Shown here in pieces: positions 27,777-36,716 of a stretch of DNA of 64,000 nt; positions within the stretch are counted from its first letter, which is position 1, and each line of letters opens with the position of its first letter. The translations under genes and the position numbers were made by a program. Below the pieces are notes generated by a model that did no database searches, had not been told where the DNA came from, and was given only the letters and a program-made list of their open reading frames with translations. The stretch is from Legionella qingyii (lineage in GTDB: Bacteria; Pseudomonadota; Gammaproteobacteria; Legionellales; Legionellaceae): the NCBI RefSeq assembly GCF_003184185.1, contig NZ_QHJG01000020.1, positions 20,514-84,513 of the forward strand. Direction: 5' to 3'.

Positions 27777-29486
27777 GTGGATAAACGGTGGTTTGAACAA
27801 TATCAGAAAGGAGTTCCCCATGAAATTGACCCAAGTCAATATTCTTCCCTCGTAGATTTGTTTAAAGAATCCTGCACGCGTCATGCTAATAAAATCTCAT
27901 ATAGCAATATGGGGAGTAGTATTACTTTTAGTGAGCTGGATGAGTTAAGTCGAGATTTTGCTGCTTATCTCCAGCAGCTTAAACTGGATAAAGGAACTCG
28001 AGTAGCAATCATGCTTCCTAATGTTCTTCAATACCCAGTGGCTCTGTTTGGAATCTTACGGGCAGGTTATGTTGTTGTTAATACAAATCCACTTTACACT
28101 ACGGACGAGCTTGTTCATCAGTTGAATGATTCTGGAGCCGAGGCGATCGTCGTGCTTGCTAATTTTGCAAAAACGGTTGAAAAAGGATTAAATTCCATTC
28201 CGACATTAAAACATGTCATTGTGACTGAAATAGCAGATCTTTTCCCAACACCGAAACGACTAATTATTAATTCAATAATAAAGTATGTTAAAAAAATGGT
28301 ACCTGCTTATAACATTCCTCATGCAGTCGCGTTTAACTATGTGTTACTTGAGGGAAAACAAGCACCTATACATCATGTTGATTTAGAGCATGATGATATT
28401 GCATTTTTACAATACACCGGAGGCACAACAGGCGTTGCAAAAGGTGCCATTTTGACTCATGGCAATATGGTCTCTAATGTCTTGCAAGCAGATGCATGGA
28501 TTAGACCTGTGATAGGTATCAATGGCGATGATATTATTGTTACTGCGATTCCTCTTTACCATGTTTTCTCGCTCACGGCTAATTGTTTGACCTTCTTGAA
28601 ACATGGAGCAAGAAATGTACTGATTACGAATCCTCGTGATATGGGACATTTTATCAAAGAAATCAAAAAAGTAGGTTTTACAGCAATTACCGGTGTTAAT
28701 ACACTCTTTAATGGTTTATTGAACCAACCCAAATTTAAAGAAGTTGATTTCAGTAAACTAAAAATTTCACTTGCCGGAGGCATGGCGTTACAAAAGAGTG
28801 TAGCTCTTAAATGGCGTGAGGTCACCAAAACACCGGTACTGGAAGCTTATGGATTAACTGAGACCAGTCCCGCGGCCATCATGAATCCCATGAATATGAC
28901 CGAATATAGCGGGAGTATAGGAGTGCCTATCCCTTCTACCGATGTCGTTATTCTTGATGATGACGAACATGAAGTACCTATAGGAACAAGCGGAGAGATA
29001 TGCATTAAAGGTCCACAAGTAACCCCAGGATATTGGAAACGACCCGATGAAACCGCTTTGGTGTTTACTAAAAGTGGCTACTTAAAAACAGGTGACATCG
29101 GCAAAATGAATGAAGAAGGCTTTATTTATTTAGTCGACCGCAAAAAAGACATGTTACTCGTATCTGGCTTTAATGTTTATCCTAATGAGGTGGAACAAGT
29201 TATTGCAATGCATCCTGGTGTTCTAGAAGTTGGTGTAGTGGGTGTAATTGACAAGGAGTCTGGTGAGCGCGTCAAAGCATGCGTTGTTAAAAAAGATCCT
29301 GATTTAACTGAAGAACAAGTTATTGCTTATTGCCGAGAGCATCTAACTGCTTATAAAGTTCCCAAAATTGTTGAGTTCTATGATGAACTCCCAAAAACAA
29401 ATGTTGGGAAAATTCTTCGTCGGGCACTTAAAGATTCCCATACTTCTCCCAGCCACCCCGAAAAAAAACCGGCTGTTGCTATATAA
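27777..29486 (+). CDS. fadD: Long-chain acyl-CoA synthetase FadD
   Basis: Activates long fatty acids to acyl-CoA for beta-oxidation or lipid assembly. The 569-residue AMP-forming enzyme has YTGGTTGVAKGAILTHGN, the YGLTETSPAA motif, the hinge region KTGDIGKMNEEGFIYLVDRKKDM and the catalytic-Lys end KTNVGKILRRALK. GTG start at 27777 with AGAAGGA seven bases upstream. The fadA/fadB-like pair is 30 kb away in this window (59880-63210). Confidence 0.95.
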   Translation: MDKRWFEQYQKGVPHEIDPSQYSSLVDLFKESCTRHANKISYSNMGSSITFSELDELSRDFAAYLQQLKLDKGTRVAIMLPNVLQYPVALFGILRAGYVVVNTNPLYTTDELVHQLNDSGAEAIVVLANFAKTVEKGLNSIPTLKHVIVTEIADLFPTPKRLIINSIIKYVKKMVPAYNIPHAVAFNYVLLEGKQAPIHHVDLEHDDIAFLQYTGGTTGVAKGAILTHGNMVSNVLQADAWIRPVIGINGDDIIVTAIPLYHVFSLTANCLTFLKHGARNVLITNPRDMGHFIKEIKKVGFTAITGVNTLFNGLLNQPKFKEVDFSKLKISLAGGMALQKSVALKWREVTKTPVLEAYGLTETSPAAIMNPMNMTEYSGSIGVPIPSTDVVILDDDEHEVPIGTSGEICIKGPQVTPGYWKRPDETALVFTKSGYLKTGDIGKMNEEGFIYLVDRKKDMLLVSGFNVYPNEVEQVIAMHPGVLEVGVVGVIDKESGERVKACVVKKDPDLTEEQVIAYCREHLTAYKVPKIVEFYDELPKTNVGKILRRALKDSHTSPSHPEKKPAVAI

Positions 29487-29492
29487 ATATGT

Positions 29493-29522
29493 ACCCGGGT
29501 GAAGCACACAGCGAAGCCCGGG
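29493..29522. repeat. Dispersed CCCGGG repeat, palindromic copy
   Basis: ACCCGGGTGAAGC-ACACAGCGAAGCCCGGGA lies just after fadD and before the convergent Nudix gene. CCCGGG at both ends makes a hairpin-capable unit and a plausible terminator for both genes. Confidence 0.45.
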
Positions 29523-29610
29523 ATGTCTAAATTGAATAGAATTAACTCTCGTCCCTTAGTATCGCTACTCCGCAACAATGTCACTCTTTAGTGACGTGTC
29601 AAAAGAAGTT

Positions 29611-30114
29611 TTATTTTACCAATTGTTTCATTATGCGAGCTGTTGCTCCCCACACCCAATCCTTATTCGCAGTAAACTCACAAGTGACATAACGGCGACC
29701 GTCACGTTTAATCATAAATTCTTTATAATTTTGAGCATCTTGTACTAGTGCCATTGGGATCGAGATTAAGCGGACGACTTCATGATAATTTAATTGATAT
29801 GGGTGTACCGACTCGATGCTCGCAAGCCAAGGATGAATAATACTTCCTAATAGTGTTTTTTGAGTGTTTAATTCTTTGATTAGGGTTATGCGTTCTGGGT
29901 TAATACCTAACTCTTCATACAACTCTCTAAGCGCCGTAACATAATAATTCTCATCCCCCTCTTCCCATGTACCACCAGGAAAACAAATCTCTCCTGGATG
30001 GGTGCGCAATTGATCGCTGCGTTGCGTCAGAATTAATGAATCAGATAATTGTTCATACAAGACAACTACTGCCGAATGCTCAAGTTTTTTCCCTTTAAAT
30101 TCATTTAAGTCCAT
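29611..30114 (-). CDS. Nudix hydrolase, CoA pyrophosphatase type (NudL-like)
   Basis: A 167-residue Nudix protein. The box is GGTWEEGDENYYVTALRELYEELGI (G..E.......RE..EE.G), with the upstream CoA-type hallmark LTQRSDQLRTHPGEICFPGG, the UPF0035 signature of NudL/Nudt7. It probably cleaves CoA and derivatives to phosphopantetheine and 3',5'-ADP. The gene overlaps pabB by 14 bases, the order seen in E. coli (pabB-nudL). Confidence 0.88.
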   Translation of the reverse strand: MDLNEFKGKKLEHSAVVVLYEQLSDSLILTQRSDQLRTHPGEICFPGGTWEEGDENYYVTALRELYEELGINPERITLIKELNTQKTLLGSIIHPWLASIESVHPYQLNYHEVVRLISIPMALVQDAQNYKEFMIKRDGRRYVTCEFTANKDWVWGATARIMKQLVK

Positions 30115-31423
30115 TAATAACCGCTGCTATTTTGATAAAACATTCACGATATTCATCTTCACAGTCTGAGTCAATAACTATTCCACCGCCAGCAGCTAAA
30201 TGTAAAATATTCTCTTTAGCGGTAATCGTTCGAATAGCAATGTTCGTGTCAAATCGCCCATGCCGCGAAAAATAGCCTATAGCCCCACAATAAACCCCGC
30301 GAGCATAAGACTCTTGTTCATCAATAATTCTCATAGACTCAATTTTGGGTGCTCCTGTAATAGAACCACCTGGAAAACAAGACAAAAATGCTTCAAATGG
30401 CAGAATAGTTGGCAAACATTGAGCTTCAATTGTGCTTACTAAATGATGAACTGAATTATAACTTTGTATTTCACATAAATTAGTCACATTCACCGAGCCA
30501 GATTTAGCAATTTTACCCAGATCATTTCTCAATAAATCAACGATCATTACATTCTCGGCTCGATTTTTTTCACAAGATGACAATTTATTTTTTAGCCCAT
30601 CATCCTCAGCTTCATTCGTGGAGCGTCCAATGGTCCCTTTAATTGGCGATGTAACTAGTTTTCCTTCGTCGTAGAAAAGAAAACGTTCTGGTGAAAAACT
30701 TAAAATATCAGCTGCGGGAGTCCTTAGAAAGGCGGAAAAAGGCACAGGGTTTTTCATACAGATTTTTTTATAAAATGCCCAACTATTTCCTTCATAAGCA
30801 GCATGAAATGGTTGAGTAAGATTGACCTGATAACTTCTTCCCTCTTTTAAAAATTGATATACGGAAGAAAAAGCATTCATGTAATCCTGTTTATCCAACA
30901 AAGGAGTAAAATCACTTTTAATGAACGCATCACAAGGCTGCTTGCTAACGGCATTCCACAGTTCCAATACTTCATCAACTACTTTGGGAGTTGATTGATG
31001 CATATTTGCAGCAAATAATGTTATTTCTTTTTGATGATGATCTACAATAATTGCCCAATCATATAATCCAAAGTCCAGCAAAGGCATATTCTCTAATGTA
31101 GGCTGTATACTAGAGTCTATCCCTATTAACTTTGCACCAAGATCATATGAAACATAGCCAAGAGCACCGCCTTGAAAAGGAAGATCCACCACAGAAGGTA
31201 CGGGCGATAAGATTTGATTTATTCTCTTTAATAAACCCGGCAAATCTTGGCAATTTTGTTCGATTTGAATAAAATCATAAGGATAAGCACTGATAATATC
31301 ATAACGTCCATGAAAACGGTCTGTACTTTCTAGAAGAACAAAACCCGGTAAATGGTGCAATTTTTGATAGTACTCATGTAATGAATCGCTATAGTCCAAT
31401 GAATATAATACAATTTGACTCAA
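30101..31423 (-). CDS. pabB: Aminodeoxychorismate synthase component I PabB
   Basis: Makes 4-amino-4-deoxychorismate for folate. The 440-residue chorismate-binding enzyme shows RSYQVNLTQPF, SPERFLFYDEGKLVTSPIKGTIGRS, KNRAENVMIVDLLRNDLG and the FPGGSITGAPKIESM signature. PIKGT carries the Lys that marks PabB. Starts at TTG 31423 with AGAGGA upstream and no nearby ATG. Together with folK earlier in the window it supplies folate. The glutaminase partner PabA is not here. Confidence 0.94.
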   Translation of the reverse strand: MSQIVLYSLDYSDSLHEYYQKLHHLPGFVLLESTDRFHGRYDIISAYPYDFIQIEQNCQDLPGLLKRINQILSPVPSVVDLPFQGGALGYVSYDLGAKLIGIDSSIQPTLENMPLLDFGLYDWAIIVDHHQKEITLFAANMHQSTPKVVDEVLELWNAVSKQPCDAFIKSDFTPLLDKQDYMNAFSSVYQFLKEGRSYQVNLTQPFHAAYEGNSWAFYKKICMKNPVPFSAFLRTPAADILSFSPERFLFYDEGKLVTSPIKGTIGRSTNEAEDDGLKNKLSSCEKNRAENVMIVDLLRNDLGKIAKSGSVNVTNLCEIQSYNSVHHLVSTIEAQCLPTILPFEAFLSCFPGGSITGAPKIESMRIIDEQESYARGVYCGAIGYFSRHGRFDTNIAIRTITAKENILHLAAGGGIVIDSDCEDEYRECFIKIAAVINGLK

Positions 31424-31625
31424 AATGTTCCTCTTAGGTAATTATTACAAAAACTTTCTTTAATACAGATGCTGAGTGAAGCGACGCGAACCTGATGATT
31501 AGTATTTTAGACATTTCGCAGGTTCCTCTATGCTTCAGTAGCCTACAAGTTTCTTACTTATTCTCTGGTTTTTGAATTAATTTGTGAGTATGCTATGCAA
31601 ACGCTTTATTGACAAGGAGCCTTAC

Positions 31626-32699
31626 ATGGCAACAGTTGCTCAATTTGATATTACATATACTCAATTTTTAAATGAGAATGGAAAACTGGTCGGTCAACTA
31701 CCTCCTTTTGCCCATGATCATTCTGCGCTCAAAGAACTTTATAAAATCATGGTTCTTACACGCACTTTCGATAAAAAAGCTATCGCTTTGCAAAGAACAG
31801 GTAAAATGGGAACTTATGCTCCGATTAATGGACAAGAAGCAATTTCAGCAGCTATAGGTCATGCCATGCGTCCTGAAGACGTTTTTGTGCCTTATTACCG
31901 AGATTATGCGGCTCAATTTCAACGCGGTGTAAAAATGTCTGAAATCTTAGCATTTTGGGGTGGAGATGAGCGCGGCAGTCAGTTTTCATGTAACTCGGAA
32001 GATTTACCAATATGTGTGCCCATCGCCTCTCAGTGCTTACATGCAGCAGGCGTTGCATTTGCCTTTCAATACAGAAATCAACCACGTGTTGCGGTAGTAT
32101 GCCTGGGTGAAGGTGGTACTTCAGAAGGTGATTTCTACGAGGCCATGAATGTTGCAGGTACTTGGAAGTTACCTGTAGTTTTTATAGTTAATAATAACCA
32201 ATGGGCAATTTCAGTACCCAGAAATCAACAGACTGGTTCACAAACTATTGCCCAAAAAGCTATAGCTGCTGGTTTTACAGGCATGCAAATTGACGGAAAT
32301 GATATTCTTGCAACAAGACAAATTATTGGTGATGCGATTGAAAAAGCACGCCGTGGTGAGGGGCCGACTTTAATCGAAGCCCTGTCTTACCGTTTATCGG
32401 ATCATACCACAGCTGATGACGCAACCCGGTATCAACCATGTCAAGAAGTTGAAAAAGCAAAACCGAAAGAACCTATAACGCGATTCAAAGAATTTCTTAT
32501 AGAACATAAGATCTGGAATGCTCAAGATGAAGAGAGTTTGGTAATCCAGTGTTCTAAAGAGGTTGAAGAAGCTGTTAATGAATATTTAAGTATGAAGACC
32601 CAACCGATTAGTAGCATTTTTGATTATCATTATGCGGAACTACCTGAGTATTTAGTGGAGCAACGTGCAATAGCTATGGAGGAAGCAACTCATGCCTGA
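31626..32699 (+). CDS. pdhA: Pyruvate dehydrogenase E1 component, alpha subunit
   Basis: ThDP-dependent decarboxylase subunit of the E1 alpha2beta2 type used by Gram-positives and mitochondria, unlike E. coli AceE. Seen are GTYAPINGQEAISAAIG, PYYRDYAAQFQRG, the ThDP motif GEGGTSEGDFYEAMNVA...NNNQWAIS and the loop LSYRLSDHTTADD. The GEG rather than GDG start of the ThDP motif resembles branched-chain enzymes, so a broader 2-oxoacid range is possible. GGAG before the ATG at 31626 supports 357 residues; an upstream in-frame ATG at 31584 is rejected. Overlaps pdhB by eight bases. Confidence 0.92.
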   Translation: MATVAQFDITYTQFLNENGKLVGQLPPFAHDHSALKELYKIMVLTRTFDKKAIALQRTGKMGTYAPINGQEAISAAIGHAMRPEDVFVPYYRDYAAQFQRGVKMSEILAFWGGDERGSQFSCNSEDLPICVPIASQCLHAAGVAFAFQYRNQPRVAVVCLGEGGTSEGDFYEAMNVAGTWKLPVVFIVNNNQWAISVPRNQQTGSQTIAQKAIAAGFTGMQIDGNDILATRQIIGDAIEKARRGEGPTLIEALSYRLSDHTTADDATRYQPCQEVEKAKPKEPITRFKEFLIEHKIWNAQDEESLVIQCSKEVEEAVNEYLSMKTQPISSIFDYHYAELPEYLVEQRAIAMEEATHA

Positions 32700-33666
32700 T
32701 ATTACTTTAATTGAAGCAGTAACTCAGGCTTTGGCTTATGAGTTAGCACATGATGAAAATGTTGTGGTTTTTGGAGAGGATGTCGGTAAAAATGGTGGTG
32801 TTTTCCGTGCCACAGTAGGATTACAAGAACGATTCGGTGAAAAAAGAGTTTTTGATACTCCTCTAGCAGAATCCATGATTGCTGGATTAGCAATTGGTAT
32901 GTCAATACAGGGTCTGAAACCTGTTGCTGAATTCCAATTCATGGGATTTATCTATCCAGCCATGAACCAAATTATTTCTCATGCCGCTCGTATGCGTAAT
33001 AGGACGCGCGGGCGACTACACTGCCCACTTGTGTTCCGCGCTCCTTTTGGTGGTGGTATTCGAGCACCTGAACATCATTCAGAAAGCACCGAAGCATTAT
33101 TTGCTCATATTCCTGGTTTACAGGTTGTGATTCCCTCCTCTCCACGACGAGCTTATGGCTTACTCTTAGCGGCTATGCGTAATCCAGATCCCGTAATTTT
33201 TCTTGAACCAAAACGAATTTATCGTTTGGTCAAACAACCTGTGGAAGATAATGGCGAGGCTCTTCCTCTAGGTAAATGTTTTACTTTGCAACAAGGTGAT
33301 GACGTTACATTAGTAAGTTGGGGCGCTAGTATTCACGAAACGCAACAAGCAGCGAAACAATTGGGTGATGAAGGAATTTCTTGTGAAGTCATTGATGTAG
33401 CAACAATTAAACCACTAGATATCGAAACAATTCTAGCCTCAGTTGAGAAAACTGGACGTTGTGTTATCGTTCATGAGGGAGCAAAAACTTGTGGAGTTGG
33501 TGCCGAAATTTCAGCACAGATTATGGAAAATTCTATGACTGAGTTAATGGCTCCGGTTCAACGGGTAACTGGATATGATACTGTAATGCCGTATTTCCAA
33601 CTGGAAAAACAATACATACCCAGTGTTACACGTATTAAAAACAGCGTTATGAGCATAATGGAGTAA
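32692..33666 (+). CDS. pdhB: Pyruvate dehydrogenase E1 component, beta subunit
   Basis: The 324-residue beta partner: FGEDVGKNGGVFRATVGLQERFG at the N-terminus with the ThDP-activating Glu, ESMIAGLAIGMSIQGLKPVAEFQFMGF, RAPFGGGIRAPEHHSES and the transketolase C-terminal domain DVTLVSWGASIHET. GGAGGAAG precedes the ATG inside the end of pdhA. Encodes the second gene of pdhABC. Confidence 0.94.
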   Translation: MPDITLIEAVTQALAYELAHDENVVVFGEDVGKNGGVFRATVGLQERFGEKRVFDTPLAESMIAGLAIGMSIQGLKPVAEFQFMGFIYPAMNQIISHAARMRNRTRGRLHCPLVFRAPFGGGIRAPEHHSESTEALFAHIPGLQVVIPSSPRRAYGLLLAAMRNPDPVIFLEPKRIYRLVKQPVEDNGEALPLGKCFTLQQGDDVTLVSWGASIHETQQAAKQLGDEGISCEVIDVATIKPLDIETILASVEKTGRCVIVHEGAKTCGVGAEISAQIMENSMTELMAPVQRVTGYDTVMPYFQLEKQYIPSVTRIKNSVMSIME

Positions 33667-33668
33667 TA

Positions 33669-34784
33669 ATGAATATATTCAATCTACCTGATTTGGGTGA
33701 AGGCCTACCGGATGCTGAGATTCATGAATGGTTTGTCAAAGAAGGTGATACAGTAGTAGCAGATCAACCTTTAGTTTCTATGGAAACTGCAAAAGCAGTA
33801 GTTGATGTACCTTGTCCTCAGTCTGGAACTATTAGCAAATTATACGGTAACCCTGGAGATGTAATTAAAACGGGTGAGCCTTTGGTAGCTTTTGAATCAA
33901 CAAGTGCCAAAGCTGCAGATAAAGGAACAGTTGTCGGTAACTTAGAAGAAAGTAGTGAAATCTTTGAAGATAACTTCACTATTGGAGCCCAACACAGTAG
34001 TAGAAATCGTATCAAGACAACACCAGCTGTTAAAATGCTTGCTAAAAAACTTGGTGTTGATTTATCTACAGTTAAAGGAACCGGAGAATTTGGTGTCATT
34101 ACTCGTAATGATGTTCAGGCGCAAGCAGATAAAAACTCCGAAGTTCCAGCAGGCTTTGAACCTCTACGCGGAGTAAGACGCGCAATGCTCAACAGTATGG
34201 TTCAATCTCACGCCGAAGTTGTTCCCGTAAGTATTTTTGATGAAGCAGATATTAGTGCTTGGAAGCCTGGTACTGATATTACAGTTCGCCTTGTTCGAGC
34301 AATAATCTATGCCGCTAACAAAGAACCCGCCTTAAATGCATGGTTTGATACAAAACATAGTGCACGACAATGTTTTGAGCAGGTGCACCTCGGTTTAGCA
34401 ATGGATAATGAGGAAGGTTTGTTTGTACCTGTTATTCATGATGCGGCAAAACTTTCCGATGCCGATCTGCGAAAAATGATTAATGATTTTAAAAAATCTG
34501 TCAGTAATCGAGAAATTACTGCAGATAAATTGAAAGGAGCAACGATAACCCTTTCTAATTTTGGAAAATTTGCTGGCCGCTTTGCAAGTCCAATTATTGT
34601 TCCGCCAATGGTTGCCATTTTAGCCGTGGGTAGACTCTATCAAGGAGCGGTTGTCACTACCCAAGGATCTGTAGAAGCACATAATATACTTCCCCTATCA
34701 CTTAGTTTTGACCACAGAGCAGTAACTGGAGGCGAAGCAACTCGCTTCTTAGGGGCTGTGATGGAATCATTACAAAAGGAATAA
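33669..34784 (+). CDS. pdhC: Dihydrolipoamide acetyltransferase E2 component
   Basis: E2 core subunit, 371 residues. One lipoyl domain (residues 1-80) with SMETAKA carrying lipoyl-Lys42, then an E1/E3-binding domain TTPAVKMLAKKLGVDLS...GTGEFGVITRNDV near 112-150, and the catalytic domain with SFDHRAVTGGEATRFL near the end. The canonical HxxxDG is here HRAVTG, with Thr in place of the catalytic-site Asp. E3 (lpd) is not in the window. A strong hairpin follows at 34788-34819. Confidence 0.92.
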   Translation: MNIFNLPDLGEGLPDAEIHEWFVKEGDTVVADQPLVSMETAKAVVDVPCPQSGTISKLYGNPGDVIKTGEPLVAFESTSAKAADKGTVVGNLEESSEIFEDNFTIGAQHSSRNRIKTTPAVKMLAKKLGVDLSTVKGTGEFGVITRNDVQAQADKNSEVPAGFEPLRGVRRAMLNSMVQSHAEVVPVSIFDEADISAWKPGTDITVRLVRAIIYAANKEPALNAWFDTKHSARQCFEQVHLGLAMDNEEGLFVPVIHDAAKLSDADLRKMINDFKKSVSNREITADKLKGATITLSNFGKFAGRFASPIIVPPMVAILAVGRLYQGAVVTTQGSVEAHNILPLSLSFDHRAVTGGEATRFLGAVMESLQKE

Positions 34785-34787
34785 GGT

Positions 34788-34819
34788 AAAACTCCTCTCC
34801 CTCAAGGGGTGAGGAGTTT
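34788..34819. terminator. Bidirectional hairpin after pdhC
   Basis: AAACTCCTC (34788-34796) pairs with GAGGAGTTT (34811-34819), and the inner CCCT/AGGG extends the stem. It lies between convergent pdhC and the small secreted-protein gene and is flanked by A/T on both sides, fitting a terminator for both. Confidence 0.65.
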
Positions 34820-34824
34820 AAATG

Positions 34825-35112
34825 TTACTGTTGCATTTTTTGTTGCATTTTACTTTTTACTTTTTCTGCTAACTTCATTTTGCATTGTTGCAATTGTTCT
34901 GGACTAAAATTGGTATTTGGTAATTGTTTGTTACCCATTGCGACAGGTAAAACACAGTCTTTGACTAGTTCTTTACCCGCATTCTCCCCGCCTTTAAAAT
35001 AACCATTTTGCATACAAGTAATTGCAATGACTTTGCAAGGTCCGGTCCAACCAAATAAAGAAACACTCATTAATAAGCTAAATATACCCATCTTTGCAAA
35101 TAATTTATTCAT
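34825..35112 (-). CDS. Small secreted cysteine-containing protein, unknown
   Basis: A 95-residue protein with a signal peptide (MNKLFAKMGIFSLLMSVSLFGW) and a short mature part with four Cys (GPCKVIAITC, KDCVLP, QQCKMK), probably oxidised in the periplasm. The C-terminus EKVKSKMQQKMQQ is a charged helix. No family recognised. It converges with pdhC. Confidence 0.7.
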   Translation of the reverse strand: MNKLFAKMGIFSLLMSVSLFGWTGPCKVIAITCMQNGYFKGGENAGKELVKDCVLPVAMGNKQLPNTNFSPEQLQQCKMKLAEKVKSKMQQKMQQ

Positions 35113-35653
35113 TTTTATAATTCCTTTTCATTGAGGAAAAAATCCTATTTTTAAACAATTGCCTCTAAAATATAGCACAATATTTATATTCTGCTTTTCA
35201 TCATATATTTCGAAGTTTAAATACACATTAAATGAGAATGGAGTGACTTAAGATTAATGTATGTTCGCAATGTACATTTAGGTAAACTCTGCTAAACCAA
35301 TAAAACCCACTTGATTGAATCAGTTCTAAAACTGATCCCATCTACTCTTGGTTCATATCAATGCTCTTAAAAGCAGAACCACTACCAACATAGAACCCTC
35401 ACGAAACCAAGAATCTTTCTCGCCATTATTCAACAAATTATAATATGCTTTTGCCGACTTGGGTTGTTTTGCAAAATCAGGTGCGGAGAAAAGGGATGTG
35501 TCATTACAGTATTCATAAGCAACATATATCGGCAATAATTGTTGAGTACTGCCAACCACCTATTCGCCACTGATTATCATCGTCTATATCAAAATACTCC
35601 ATTTCCTAAGCTATATTTAATAAATATGCATGCTAACCAAATTGTAAATACAA
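35113..35653. other. 541-base gap with one possible decayed reading frame
   Basis: A/T-rich and mostly featureless. On the minus strand at 35353-35559 a 68-codon frame reads STQQLLPIYVAYEYCNDTS and FAKQPKSAKAYYNLLNNGEK, protein-like in composition but without a Shine-Dalgarno or a recognisable family, so it may be the relic of a longer gene. No RNA gene seen. Confidence 0.3.
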
Positions 35654-36550
35654 ATGAAAACTGCAGTAATTTGGTCAAACGTAGAATATACCGATATTCC
35701 TTTTGGACACTTGTACCAACTTGATAAAGTTGGTATTTCAAATGTCATTATTTTACTTAATGAGGACGAATTTAAGAAGGCACATGAAGCTAAATTTGTG
35801 GTATTTGATGATACTGAGCCTCAAACAATTATAGAGCACTATCAATCCCAAAGTAACCGACTAAAAATTGAGGTTATAAACACGGGAATAGCAAGTACAG
35901 AAGAAGAAAAACTTGATTTTTACCTGAAGAAACATGCAGAAGAGCAATATAAACTTCATCTTTATCTTTGTAAGGAAACCATACCTTGGGTTAGTGAGGA
36001 ATTAAGTGCTAAACCAGCAATAATAGAAACTACTAAATATTCAATTATACCCTTCTTCACAAAAAATACTCGCAGACAGCTTCCATTATTTGAGGCCCCA
36101 TGCTCATCAGATCAAGCAATCAAACTCTTGCAAAACAATTTAGCTCCATGTCTTTGTTACAAACTAGACTTATTCGATTTATTGCATTATCAATGGCTGT
36201 TTAATATTTTTGTTGAATTAATCAGTCTTAAAATCAAATTGCATAAGGATAAAAGCACGGAGTTTTCACTTCAGTTGAATAACCTGATTAAGGATTTCAA
36301 TAAAAATATAATAGACTTGGAAAAAGCAGAAAACAACTTTGAAAAAACACACAAAAAAGCCTATTCAACACTCAATAAACCCCATGCTGTCACTCGATTG
36401 CATCATGCTAAGAATGTGAAGAAGAAGGAACTGCTCGAAAATAACTTTCCTAAATTAATAGGCAAGCTAGTTGAACTGTATGACCAGTTAGCATTACAGG
36501 AAAATCTTGACGAAGGTGCAAAAGATAATTTTACACAAAAGAACTTTTGA
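35654..36550 (+). CDS. Orphan protein of 298 residues with a coiled-coil C-terminus
   Basis: Not recognised. The N-terminal 120 residues look like a mixed alpha/beta domain (KTAVIWSNVEYTDIPFG, VGISNVIILLNED, AKFVVFDDTEP). The C-terminal 110 residues are coiled coil and basic (LNNLIKDFNKNIIDLEKAEN, RLHHAKNVKKKELLENNFPK). There is no signal peptide. The Asp/Glu-containing end QENLDEGAKDNFTQKNF could serve as a secretion tail, which is inference only. It is isolated, with decayed sequence on both sides, and may be laterally acquired or an effector. Confidence 0.65.
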   Translation: MKTAVIWSNVEYTDIPFGHLYQLDKVGISNVIILLNEDEFKKAHEAKFVVFDDTEPQTIIEHYQSQSNRLKIEVINTGIASTEEEKLDFYLKKHAEEQYKLHLYLCKETIPWVSEELSAKPAIIETTKYSIIPFFTKNTRRQLPLFEAPCSSDQAIKLLQNNLAPCLCYKLDLFDLLHYQWLFNIFVELISLKIKLHKDKSTEFSLQLNNLIKDFNKNIIDLEKAENNFEKTHKKAYSTLNKPHAVTRLHHAKNVKKKELLENNFPKLIGKLVELYDQLALQENLDEGAKDNFTQKNF

Positions 36551-36582
36551 GTATATTGAAAATACGGTTCACTAAATAGAAT

Positions 36583-36618
36583 ATGTTGACCTTTTATTTA
36601 ATTCCACCTATTTCCCGC
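36583..36618. repeat. Fragment related to the MITE at 43301-43460
   Basis: Twenty-nine of 33 bases match the left part of the MITE-like element (GTTGAC.TTT.ATTTAATTCC followed by TATTTCCCG). No matching right end is seen, so it is a one-sided remnant. Confidence 0.45.
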
Positions 36619-36716
36619 AGACGAGCCTTGAGTTTTGTACACATCGCTAATTCACAGATTCAGTTTCAGCTATTGCAACAGCAATCACAAGCTTTCCTTT
36701 TGAATAGTACAAAAAA

